Positions 27,375 through 35,304 of a stretch of DNA of 54,090 nt are shown here, piece by piece. Numbering within the stretch: position 1 is the first letter of the stretch; the number at the start of each line of letters is the position of its first letter. Below the pieces are notes generated by a model. That model was given only the letters and a program-made list of their open reading frames with translations, was not told the DNA's origin and did no database searches. The DNA is taken from assembly GCF_027484705.1 (NCBI RefSeq), contig NZ_JAIXSL010000002.1, positions 1-54,090 of the forward strand. The letters run 5' to 3'. The position numbers and the translations under genes were made by a program. The stretch comes from Flavobacterium sp. (GTDB lineage Bacteria; Bacteroidota; Bacteroidia; Flavobacteriales; Flavobacteriaceae).

Positions 27375-27405
27375 AAAACGAACCACCTACATAACAACAA
27401 CCTGC

Positions 27406-28380
27406 ATGAAAAACATTGCGATCATCATGGGCGGCTATTCGAGCGAATTTGAAATCTCGCTCAAAAGCGGCAACGTCGTCTACAAATATCTAGATAAAAC
27501 CAAGTACCACGGCTTCCGTGTGCATATTTTTAAAGACAAATGGGTTTACGTTGACGACAACAACAACGAGCATCCGATTGACAAAAATGATTTTTCTTTC
27601 ACCGCCAACGGTACGAAAATCAAATTCCACGCGGTGTTCAATGCGATTCACGGCACGCCCGGAGAAGACGGTTTGATGCAAGCCTACTTCGATTTGATCG
27701 GATTGCCGCAAACTTCTTGCGATTATTACCAAGCCGCTCTGACGTTCAACAAACGTGATTTGCTTTCGGTGCTGAAACCTTACGGCATCAAATGCGCCGA
27801 ATCGTTCTATCTTAACAAAGGCGACCATATTGACACCGCCGCGATTGTAGCCAAAGTCGGATTGCCTTGTTTTGTGAAACCCAACAAATCAGGTTCGAGC
27901 TTCGGAATTTCGAAAGTCAAAACCGAAAACGAATTGCCCATCGCGATTGAAGTCGCCTACAAAGAAGACAACGAAATCATCATCGAAAGTTTCCTCGACG
28001 GCACTGAAGTTTCCGTCGGCGTCATCAATTACCAAGGAAAAGTTACCGTGTTGCCGATCACAGAAATCGTTTCCGACAATGATTTCTTCGATTATGAAGC
28101 CAAATATTTGGGCAAATCGCAGGAAATTACGCCAGCGAGAATTTCACCTGAAATCACAGAAAAAGTCAACGCCGTAGCCAAACGCGCTTATGAGATTTTA
28201 AAGATGAAAGGCTTTTCGAGAAGCGAATTCATTCTCGTCAATGGCGAACCTTATATGTTGGAAATGAATACGATTCCAGGATTAACGACTGAAAGCTTAA
28301 TTCCGCAACAGGCAAAAGCTGCCGGGATTTCTTTAGAAGATTTATTCACGAATGCGATTGAGCTGGCGCTCGCAAAATAA
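27406..28380 (+). CDS. ddl: D-alanine--D-alanine ligase
   Basis: Joins two D-alanines with ATP for peptidoglycan precursor synthesis. The 324-residue protein has the ATP-grasp fold: N-terminal MGGYSSEFEISLKSG (family motif with the Glu that binds the first alanine), HGTPGEDG, the grasp region CFVKPNKSGSSFGISKV, and the metal/substrate end MLEMNTIPGLTTESLIP. The start is fixed by the N-terminal motif. The next gene begins one base after its stop. Confidence 0.97.
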   Translation: MKNIAIIMGGYSSEFEISLKSGNVVYKYLDKTKYHGFRVHIFKDKWVYVDDNNNEHPIDKNDFSFTANGTKIKFHAVFNAIHGTPGEDGLMQAYFDLIGLPQTSCDYYQAALTFNKRDLLSVLKPYGIKCAESFYLNKGDHIDTAAIVAKVGLPCFVKPNKSGSSFGISKVKTENELPIAIEVAYKEDNEIIIESFLDGTEVSVGVINYQGKVTVLPITEIVSDNDFFDYEAKYLGKSQEITPARISPEITEKVNAVAKRAYEILKMKGFSRSEFILVNGEPYMLEMNTIPGLTTESLIPQQAKAAGISLEDLFTNAIELALAK

Positions 28381-28381
28381 T

Positions 28382-28720
28382 ATGGTAATCGGTTATTTTC
28401 TTGGCACTGGCGGAATGAAACTCAAAGAAGGAAGGGTTCAAGATATCATTTGTCCTGAATGCAACAATCATGTTTCCATGAACTACGCCATCGAAGGAAA
28501 ATACGTTCATATCTGGTGGATTCCGATTTTTGGTGTCAAGCAAAAGATGTTGGCGACCTGCACCAATTGCCGCACTGTGTATCAAACCGATGGATTCAGG
28601 GAAAACATCAAGGTAAAATTCGACCTCGAAAAGAAAAATAATCCGACCCGCACGCCGATATGGTTTTTCACTGGAAGTATTATCATCGCGGGTTTAGTGG
28701 CTTACGGAATATTATGCTGA
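28382..28720 (+). CDS. Zinc-ribbon membrane protein
   Basis: A 112-residue protein with a four-cysteine zinc ribbon (Cys24-x2-Cys27 and Cys60-x2-Cys63) and one C-terminal membrane helix (about 90-111). No function is known. The ATG at 28382 lies 1 nt after the ddl stop, so it is cotranscribed and probably translationally coupled with ddl; upstream in-frame starts would run into ddl. Confidence 0.8.
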   Translation: MVIGYFLGTGGMKLKEGRVQDIICPECNNHVSMNYAIEGKYVHIWWIPIFGVKQKMLATCTNCRTVYQTDGFRENIKVKFDLEKKNNPTRTPIWFFTGSIIIAGLVAYGILC

Positions 28721-28772
28721 CCGAAACTTTACAGTTTTAAAATAAAGCTGACTTTGTCTTGGTTTACGAAAA

Positions 28773-28855
28773 GCCCTAGCCCTGATCGCAGCGAGCATCC
28801 TTTTGTGCTGGCGTTCAGCACAAAAGATAAAGCGAAGAGCAGGAACCAGCTCCTA
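28773..28855 (-). repeat. 80-bp palindromic element, copy 4 of 6
   Basis: Reverse orientation. The inner stem is CTTTTGTGCTG with CAGCACAAAAG (perfect), the outer pair CCTG/CAGG. Both differ from copies 3 and 5 by compensating changes on the two arms. Confidence 0.88.
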
Positions 28856-28928
28856 AAAAAGTAACTGCTCTGCAATTTCAAAAAAAAACTCAGTAACTTA
28901 GCCACGCGCAACCCAGCAACCCTAAAAA

Positions 28929-29384
28929 ATGAGAAAAGCCATCTTCCCCGGTTCCTTCGACCCGATTACGCTCGGGCATTACGACATCATCAAAAGAAGC
29001 ATTCCGCTGTTTGACGAGATTGTCGTGGCGATTGGAATCAACGCTGAAAAAAAATATATGTTCACGCTTGAGGAGCGAAAAAAATTCATCGAAGAAGCGT
29101 TTGCCGACGAACCGACCGTTTCCGTGGTGACTTATAAAGGTTTGACGATTGATCTGTGTAAAAAACTCAAAGCAGATTTTATCTTGCGTGGCTTGCGCAA
29201 TCCCGCCGATTTCGAGTTTGAAAAAGCGATTGCTCACACGAACAGAAGGTTGTCTAAAATAGAAACGGTGTTCTTGCTGACTGCGGCCAAAACGTCTTAC
29301 ATCAGTTCGAGCATTGTGCGCGATGTGATTCGAAATGGCGGTGAATATGAGATGTTGGTACCGGATGCGGTTCGGGTGAAATAG
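28929..29384 (+). CDS. coaD: Phosphopantetheine adenylyltransferase
   Basis: Fourth step of coenzyme A synthesis: adenylates 4'-phosphopantetheine to dephospho-CoA. The 151-residue chain has the usual length and motifs: FPGSFDPITLGHYDI with the nucleotidyltransferase TxGH, RGLRNPADFEFE, and the closing ISSSIVRD. A GNA array starts 7 nt after the TAG stop. Confidence 0.97.
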   Translation: MRKAIFPGSFDPITLGHYDIIKRSIPLFDEIVVAIGINAEKKYMFTLEERKKFIEEAFADEPTVSVVTYKGLTIDLCKKLKADFILRGLRNPADFEFEKAIAHTNRRLSKIETVFLLTAAKTSYISSSIVRDVIRNGGEYEMLVPDAVRVK

Positions 29385-29389
29385 ATTTT

Positions 29390-29455
29390 TAGACACGCTG
29401 CGCTTTAGACACGGCTGCGCCTTTGGACACGCCTACGGCTTTGGATTTTTGGACA
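29390..29455 (+). repeat. GNA-hairpin array, locus G, forward half (3 units)
   Basis: Stems GC/GC, GGC/GCC and GCC/GGC with TGC, TGC and TAC. The third stem has swapped G and C relative to the second on both arms. Confidence 0.85.
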
Positions 29456-29470
29456 AAAAAACTCAATATA

Positions 29471-29503
29471 AAAAAGCGACTTCAAACTGAAGTCGCTTTT
29501 TTT
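29471..29503. terminator. Bidirectional intrinsic terminator
   Basis: Stem AAAAAGCGACTTCA with TGAAGTCGCTTTTT around AAC, between the two half-arrays of locus G; it serves coaD and the convergent helicase gene. Confidence 0.85.
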
Positions 29504-29504
29504 C

Positions 29505-29540
29505 TAGAGCGAAGCGTGTCCAAAGGTGCAGCTGTGTCTA
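29505..29540 (-). repeat. GNA-hairpin array, locus G, reverse half (2 units)
   Basis: Plus-strand units GC-GAA-GC and a wobble-paired GGT-GCA-GCT, each with GTGTC. The final C of GTGTC is the first base of the helicase stop (TAG on the minus strand). Confidence 0.82.
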
Positions 29541-30881
29541 ATTGTCCTCTTTCTTAACGACTTTTCGAGCAACTTCAATCTTAAACTTCTTTCCTTTCAT
29601 TTTTTCATCACGGATCAGGCGCAGTAAATCCTTTACTTTTGCCGTTTTCACTGCGGCGAATGAAATAAAATCCTTGACTTCTATCAGGCCTAAATCGCCT
29701 TTTTCGAGTTTCCCTTTTTGCGAAAAGAAACCGACAATATCGATTTTGTTGAGTTTGTTTTTCTTGCCGCCGCTGATGTAGATGGTTTGAAATTCTGGCG
29801 GTTTTGGCAGTTTGATGTTACTATCGACCAATAATACTTTCATACCGTAATCGATGTAATCTAATTTTTTCTCACTTTCATGCGTGATGATGTACGCCGT
29901 CCCTGAAGCTAGCATTCGCGCGGTTCTTCCGTTACGGTGCGTGAATTCGTCTTCTTTCGAGGGCAGATGATAATGAATCACGTGTTTCATTTCGGGAATA
30001 TCCAAGCCTCGTGCAGCCAAATCGGTGGTCACGAGATAACTCACGCTCCCGTTGCGGAACTGGATTAAGGCGCGTTCGCGTTCGTCCTGATCCATACCGC
30101 CGTGATAATAAGTCGCGTAAATTCCTTTTTCGTTTAATGTGTCGCTGATGCGTTCTGCGGCATCGCGGTGGTTGCAGAAAATCAATGCCGATTCTGATTT
30201 CAAAGAACAGATTAAATGAAACAGGCTGTTGATTTTATCTTTCTCTTTCGAGACGACCATTTTGAGCGAAAGATTCGTTTTTTCTTCTTCACCTGGAATA
30301 AAATCCAGAATCGTCGGATGAATGACGCGCGTGTATTTCGGGATTTCGATATCGGAAGTTGCGGAAACCAGAATACGTTTGTTGAGTTTGGTCAATCGGT
30401 TGATGATGAACGACATTTCTTCATGAAAGCCCAGTTGCAAAGATTTGTCGAATTCATCAAGAATCAACGTTTGAATATTTTCCGTTTTAAAAGTGCCGCG
30501 GTCAAGATGGTCGGCGATTCTTCCGGGCGTTCCTATCAAAACCGCTGGTGGATTGCTCAAATTCTTGATTTCTGTTTCGATCGAATGCCCGCCGTAACAA
30601 ACATTGACTTTATAATCGGTGCCCATTTTTTTCCAGACTTGCTCAATTTGCAAACCTAACTCACGTGAAGGTACTAGGATTAAGCATTGCACGTCTTTCA
30701 CTTCAGGTTCGAGAATTTCAAAAACGGGAAGCAAAAAAGCCAAAGTTTTACCAGAACCTGTAGGCGAAAGCAATAAAACGTTATTGTCGCGCAGTATGGT
30801 TTCCTGTGCAGCGACTTGCATTTCGTTAAGGTTTTCAATGCCTAAATTGAGCAGAATATTGTTCGAACGTTGGTTTTTCAT
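29538..30881 (-). CDS. DEAD-box RNA helicase, DbpA-like
   Basis: A 447-residue ATP-dependent RNA helicase. Motifs in order: Q motif region (NEMQVAAQ), Walker A SPTGSGKT, PSRELGLQ, TPGR, motif II DEFD in place of DEAD, SAT, and HRNGRTAR. The C-terminal 75 residues resemble the RNA-binding domain of DbpA, which docks on 23S rRNA hairpin 92; a role in large-subunit assembly is inferred. The start codon lies only 4 nt after a perfect -7 box, so the mRNA should have no leader. Confidence 0.9.
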   Translation of the reverse strand: MKNQRSNNILLNLGIENLNEMQVAAQETILRDNNVLLLSPTGSGKTLAFLLPVFEILEPEVKDVQCLILVPSRELGLQIEQVWKKMGTDYKVNVCYGGHSIETEIKNLSNPPAVLIGTPGRIADHLDRGTFKTENIQTLILDEFDKSLQLGFHEEMSFIINRLTKLNKRILVSATSDIEIPKYTRVIHPTILDFIPGEEEKTNLSLKMVVSKEKDKINSLFHLICSLKSESALIFCNHRDAAERISDTLNEKGIYATYYHGGMDQDERERALIQFRNGSVSYLVTTDLAARGLDIPEMKHVIHYHLPSKEDEFTHRNGRTARMLASGTAYIITHESEKKLDYIDYGMKVLLVDSNIKLPKPPEFQTIYISGGKKNKLNKIDIVGFFSQKGKLEKGDLGLIEVKDFISFAAVKTAKVKDLLRLIRDEKMKGKKFKIEVARKVVKKEDN

Positions 30882-30885
30882 GCGG

Positions 30886-30893
30886 CAAAGGTA
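30886..30893 (-). promoter_or_regulatory. -7 box of the helicase gene
   Basis: TACCTTTG on the minus strand (perfect TAnnTTTG) ends 4 nt before the ATG at 30881. ATTG lies 22 nt upstream of it. Transcription would begin on or near the start codon. Confidence 0.5.
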
Positions 30894-30929
30894 AATCTTT
30901 CGCCTTAGAGAACGGCAATAAAATAAAGC

Positions 30930-31532
30930 CTATTGCAGGAGTTTCTCTTCTTCAAACAATAATTTGATGTTCTCGTACGAGTTCAGCAACGCTTCTTTAA
31001 TCTGTTCGGGATTGAGCCAGGCGACTTTTTCGATGCCTTCTTCGGCCTGACCGATGGGAATTCCTTCATAATCGGATTTCATTTCGTACCAGGTGGTAAT
31101 CTTGAGTTTATAGATGCCGTTGCGCTTAAATATGTGATACGTTTTTTGGAGTTTTTTGGTGATGGAAAGTTTATTGACGCCGGTTTCTTCTTCCACTTCG
31201 CGCATTGCCGTGAGTTTCATCTTTTCTCTTTTTTCCTTGCCGCCTTTGGGCAAATCCCACTTTCCGTTTCTGAAAATAAATAAAACTTCGCCGTTTTTAT
31301 TGTAAACCAAGCCACCGCCTGCGCGTTGCACCGGAATTTTTTCCTTGAGTTTCTTAAACATCACTTTTTCATCCGGATAATACAAATAACATTTCTTAAT
31401 TTTGTTATTGAACATCTTGATGACCAGTTGTTTTATATCAGTGCTTTCCAACAAAAATATTTTGAAATCGGTCTCTTTGATGATTTCATTTGTTAAGAAA
31501 AAAGGTTTATCGTTGACAAAAACTTTATACAT
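30930..31532 (-). CDS. Nudix hydrolase
   Basis: A 200-residue protein with a complete Nudix box at residues 97-119 (Gly97, Glu103, Arg111, Glu112, Glu115, Glu116, Gly118), preceded by WDLPKGG. The enzyme cleaves nucleoside diphosphates linked to another group; its substrate is not known. The N-terminal 65 residues form an extra domain. Its start codon lies 8 nt from the pyrE start on the other strand, so the promoters of both genes must overlap the other's coding sequence. Confidence 0.9.
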   Translation of the reverse strand: MYKVFVNDKPFFLTNEIIKETDFKIFLLESTDIKQLVIKMFNNKIKKCYLYYPDEKVMFKKLKEKIPVQRAGGGLVYNKNGEVLFIFRNGKWDLPKGGKEKREKMKLTAMREVEEETGVNKLSITKKLQKTYHIFKRNGIYKLKITTWYEMKSDYEGIPIGQAEEGIEKVAWLNPEQIKEALLNSYENIKLLFEEEKLLQ

Positions 31533-31535
31533 TTG
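31528..31535 (+). promoter_or_regulatory. -7 box of pyrE
   Basis: TACATTTG, a perfect TAnnTTTG, overlaps the Nudix start codon and ends 5 nt before the pyrE ATG. The pyrE mRNA would be leaderless or nearly so. Confidence 0.5.
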
Positions 31536-31540
31536 TTGCT

Positions 31541-32188
31541 ATGATTTTTAATAAAGACACCGCCGAAAAAACAGCCGAATTGCTTTTGCAAATAAATGCA
31601 ATTAAATTGAATCCGAAAAATCCTTTTACATGGGCTTCGGGCTGGAAATCTCCGATTTACTGTGACAATCGACTCACGCTGTCTTTTCCTGCGATAAGAA
31701 ATTACATCCGTGAGGAATTTTCCAAAAACATCGAGAAACAGTTCGGGAAACCTGATGTCATTGCCGGTGTAGCCACCGGAGCCATCGGAATCGGAATGCT
31801 CGTCGCGGAATATATGGGCTTGCCTTTCGTGTATGTGCGCCCAGAACCTAAAAAACACGGCCGTCAAAATCAGGTCGAAGGTTTTCTGCAAAAAGGGCAA
31901 AACGTTGTGGTCGTTGAAGATCTGATTAGCACCGGAAATAGCAGTTTGCTTGCCGTTCAAGCCATCAAAGACGCGGGTGCGAATGTAAAAGGCATGGTCG
32001 CTATTTTCACTTATGGCTTTGACATCGCCGAGGAGAATTTCAAGAATGCTCATGTAGATTTATACACGCTCAGCAACTACCAACATCTGCTCAATCTGGC
32101 AGTGTCCAAAAAATATATTACCGAAGAAGAGCAAATCGCTTTGAAAGATTGGAGTGTCGCTCCGGATTCTTGGGGCATTGAAGTCTAA
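31541..32188 (+). CDS. pyrE: Orotate phosphoribosyltransferase
   Basis: Fifth step of pyrimidine synthesis: joins orotate to PRPP to give OMP. The 215-residue protein has the PRTase motif VVVVEDLISTGNS, the flexible loop region with KKHGRQNQ, and the N-terminal hood FTWASGWKSPIYCDNR. The only ATG before the first conserved block is at 31541. It is followed by an SRPBCC gene, a pair often seen in this family of bacteria. Confidence 0.97.
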   Translation: MIFNKDTAEKTAELLLQINAIKLNPKNPFTWASGWKSPIYCDNRLTLSFPAIRNYIREEFSKNIEKQFGKPDVIAGVATGAIGIGMLVAEYMGLPFVYVRPEPKKHGRQNQVEGFLQKGQNVVVVEDLISTGNSSLLAVQAIKDAGANVKGMVAIFTYGFDIAEENFKNAHVDLYTLSNYQHLLNLAVSKKYITEEEQIALKDWSVAPDSWGIEV

Positions 32189-32261
32189 TTTGAATATTCT
32201 ATCCTACAAAATAAAACATTCAATATTACTATTGAATACAAATAATAATCAAAAAAAAAAC

Positions 32262-32654
32262 ATGAACTTAGAAAGCCCAAAAGTAAGCGTAGACCAATCA
32301 GCACAACACTTATTCGATTCCTTGACCGATGTGAAGAATTTTGAAAAACTGATGCCCGAAAGCATCGCGAAATTTGAAGTTATCGGTGACGATGCCTTTC
32401 TGTTTGGCCTTAAAGGCATGCCCGAAATCAAATTGAAAATGAAAGAGAAAATAGCGCCAAACACCGTTGTATTAGGCGCTGCGAGTGACAAACTTCCGTT
32501 TACATTAACCGCCAAAATTGAAGAAGTTGAGGCAAGCAAATCGAATGTTCAGTTGTTTTTTGAAGGCGAATTCAATGCGATGATGGCGATGATGATCAAA
32601 GGGCCGATTAGTAAATTTTTAGAGACTTTAGCATTGAATATGAATAAGTTATAA
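32262..32654 (+). CDS. SRPBCC family protein
   Basis: A 130-residue protein of the START/Bet v1-like superfamily: VSVDQSAQHLFDSLTDVKNFEKLMP at the N-terminus (shortened here: a strand and the first helix), six more strands and a long C-terminal helix rich in methionine. Members bind hydrophobic ligands; the ligand is unknown. The ATG at 32262 follows a run of ten A bases; starts further upstream lie in an AT-rich spacer. A strong terminator ends the transcript. Confidence 0.85.
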   Translation: MNLESPKVSVDQSAQHLFDSLTDVKNFEKLMPESIAKFEVIGDDAFLFGLKGMPEIKLKMKEKIAPNTVVLGAASDKLPFTLTAKIEEVEASKSNVQLFFEGEFNAMMAMMIKGPISKFLETLALNMNKL

Positions 32655-32680
32655 CAACTAATTAGCATATCAAATAAAAC

Positions 32681-32713
32681 AAAGCCTTCTACTAAATCGG
32701 TAGAAGGCTTTTT
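32681..32713 (+). terminator. Intrinsic terminator of pyrE-SRPBCC
   Basis: A perfect 12-bp stem (AAAGCCTTCTAC with GTAGAAGGCTTT) around TAAATCG, followed by T residues. Confidence 0.85.
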
Positions 32714-32889
32714 ATTTCGACGAACAACCCTAAATGCATCTTATTTAGCATTTTATCGAGTTTTCAGGTTAGTTATAGAAGTTTTTAGTCGGTACTATTT
32801 ATTCTATATAATATTGCTTCAGATTATTTAGTTAACTTTTTAGTAACATATCAGTAATGAAATAATTGGATAAGATAAACCCCAAATCT

Positions 32890-35304
32890 ATGCCAAAAAC
32901 AGACCAACAACTCAAGAGTAATGATTGCGGAATTAGCGCCATCAAGACTGTCTTCAACATTTACGAGAAAAGTATTTCGCGTAACTACATTGAAGAAAAC
33001 ATTCCGCTGGACCAAAAAGGCTCCAGGCTTACCGATTTAAAAACTTTCTTAGATGCCAACGGTTTCGACGCTACATTTAAACTGTTAGACGTTAATTTCA
33101 TCGAAGGCAACGAAGCGAACATCAAAGATTTGTTTCCATTCATTTTACCGGTGAAACACAAAAACGGCTCACGCTATATCGTCGTGAACGAACTCAAAGG
33201 AAAGAAATTCAAAGTCTACGATCCGAACAAAGGAAGCCAGTATTTCCTGTCGCTACACGAAATCAAAAACAAAGCACTCAGCAACAAAACCGATTGGGAT
33301 TTTACGCAGACCGAAGACCAGATTTTAGCGATTTGTTCCGAAGATCTCAAAGAATACAAAATCAATATCGGAGAAGCCATCACGGAAAATGGCCACGCTA
33401 CGGTGTTCAACAAACTGACTTATTTCAAATACCTTAAGGAAAGTTTTGGTTTTAAAGATTTCGAAGCCGAAAAAAGCTTTTTGACAGACTTGTTGAGAAA
33501 CCAAGAGATTTCAAGTGTTCCTAATAATTTCAAAACGCTCGAACTCGAAAAAGGCAAAATCAAAAACAAAGCGCCACTCATTCTTGTCGTAAAATCAAAC
33601 GAGGAAAAAGAAGCCGCCGTAAACTATCCTGATGAAACGAAGGGAAGTTTATACTGGCAACTTTTCAAACAATTGGGCGATTACAAGCAGCTTTGGTACA
33701 TCTATATATTTGCGGCGTTGTTCTCTGCAACAACCGCGCAGATTGCGGTATTCACGAATCAGATTCTGATCGATAACGTATTGCCGACTTATAATCTTAA
33801 CACGCTGATTTTGTTCGCTGTCGGTTTAGGAATTTACAAAGTTTTCGATTTGTTTACGACACTTTACAAAAACTACGTGAGCATCCACCTTGGCAATGCG
33901 CTCGATCGTTATTTCTTGTTCTCTTTCGATGAAAAAATCAACGCTTCGTCATTGGCATACATCCATTCGTATAAAAAAGGCGATTTGATGGAACGTGTCA
34001 GCGATTCGATGAAACTCAAAACGTTCTTCATGAAGTTCTTCACCGGAATTCTAGTCGATTTGAGTGTTTCGATTTACTCGCTGTTCATTTTATTCTTTAT
34101 TGATAAAACGTTGACTTTAATTGTATTGGCCGTCATGATTTTGTTTGTGTTGTGGTTTAAATTCATCACACCGTATCTTAAACAAAACGAAAGGTTGCGT
34201 TACATCAGAAAAGCCGATTTTATTTCCAAAATGATGGAAAAAGTCGAAGGCATTCAGGTGATCAAAAGTTTCAAGATCGAACGTTTTCATTCGAATAAAA
34301 TCTACTCCAGCATCAACGATTATCTGAGAATCCAATTGCGCAACGGTTATGTTGATTTGGTCAATAAAGTGGTTGTAGCACTAATCATCATCTTCTCATC
34401 GGTACTGATCATGGTCTTTTTGACGATGTCAGCGATACAAACACAAATCATCACTTTGGGCCAAATCGTAACGTTCATCGCGTTATCTTCTAAAATCTTT
34501 TCTTCTTTGAAAGGCATTTTGGACGACAACATGACGCTCCAGGAAAACGAAGTCATCTTAAAAAGATATTTGGATTTTGATGAAGATACTAAAGTCAGAA
34601 ACCAAAAAGGTATTAAAGATTTTACGATTGATAAGATTGAATTTCAAGGCATCCACTACGGTTATATGCCGAACGAATTTGTGTTGAAAGACATCAACTT
34701 AAAAATCAAAAAAGGGGAGAAAATTAAAATTGAAGGACAAAACGGATCGGGGAAATCTACCTTCAGCAAAATTCTAACAACGCTCTACCATCCGGATTCC
34801 GGCTCGGTGCTGATCAACAACCGCGACAAGAAATTCTACGATGAAGAGAAAATGCGCGAGAAAATCCTGTTGGTGACCAATGAAGACATTCTCTTCAACG
34901 ACAGCATCTACAACAACATCGCGCTCGGAAAAAACATCGATCTTTCAGCGATTCTCGACAAAGCGAAAGCGATCAATTTCTATGATTTCATCGCCTCGAA
35001 AGAAGACGGACTTGATTTCATCATCAACGAAAACGGTAAAAACCTATCGACCGGACAACGCAAGAAAATCCTGTTGCTTCGTGCCTTATTCGCTGAAACT
35101 GAAATCATCATCTTGGACGAAGTATTGTCAGGAATGGATATCGAATCGCGCAACAAAGTCGAAACGCTAATCGACACTGATGGTGACAAAACATTCATCA
35201 TCATCTCACACGAACCTATAAAAAATATTAACTTCACGAAAAAATATAAAATAACCAATGGAGAACTCTACATTTTACAACACGAGGTCGATCAATTTTA
35301 TTAA
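32890..35304 (+). CDS. C39-like peptidase/ABC exporter with altered catalytic residue
   Basis: An 804-residue exporter subunit. A C39-like domain (about 1-140) is followed by a 120-residue linker, six membrane helices (about 265-550) and an ATPase domain with Lys622 in GQNGSGKST, signature LSTGQ, Walker B ILDE and His in IISHE. In the peptidase domain Cys13 and Asp111 are where the family has them, but the expected histidine is Arg95 (in GSRYIVV); the spacing of 16 residues to Asp111 fits. The domain may therefore bind but not cut its cargo. An ATG at 32890 gives the usual short N-terminus. It is the first gene of a type I secretion operon. Confidence 0.9.
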   Translation: MPKTDQQLKSNDCGISAIKTVFNIYEKSISRNYIEENIPLDQKGSRLTDLKTFLDANGFDATFKLLDVNFIEGNEANIKDLFPFILPVKHKNGSRYIVVNELKGKKFKVYDPNKGSQYFLSLHEIKNKALSNKTDWDFTQTEDQILAICSEDLKEYKINIGEAITENGHATVFNKLTYFKYLKESFGFKDFEAEKSFLTDLLRNQEISSVPNNFKTLELEKGKIKNKAPLILVVKSNEEKEAAVNYPDETKGSLYWQLFKQLGDYKQLWYIYIFAALFSATTAQIAVFTNQILIDNVLPTYNLNTLILFAVGLGIYKVFDLFTTLYKNYVSIHLGNALDRYFLFSFDEKINASSLAYIHSYKKGDLMERVSDSMKLKTFFMKFFTGILVDLSVSIYSLFILFFIDKTLTLIVLAVMILFVLWFKFITPYLKQNERLRYIRKADFISKMMEKVEGIQVIKSFKIERFHSNKIYSSINDYLRIQLRNGYVDLVNKVVVALIIIFSSVLIMVFLTMSAIQTQIITLGQIVTFIALSSKIFSSLKGILDDNMTLQENEVILKRYLDFDEDTKVRNQKGIKDFTIDKIEFQGIHYGYMPNEFVLKDINLKIKKGEKIKIEGQNGSGKSTFSKILTTLYHPDSGSVLINNRDKKFYDEEKMREKILLVTNEDILFNDSIYNNIALGKNIDLSAILDKAKAINFYDFIASKEDGLDFIINENGKNLSTGQRKKILLLRALFAETEIIILDEVLSGMDIESRNKVETLIDTDGDKTFIIISHEPIKNINFTKKYKITNGELYILQHEVDQFY

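Noticed and set aside
1238..29540. Arrays as CRISPR or integron attC sites
   Set aside because: Units lack unique spacers of constant length, no cas or integrase genes are present, and the units are far shorter than attC sites.
31493..32053. A minus-strand frame over pyrE
   Set aside because: It overlaps the whole conserved part of pyrE and the Nudix start.
32714..32889. A small precursor peptide gene before the type I exporter
   Set aside because: No open frame with a double-glycine leader or start signal was found in this AT-rich gap.
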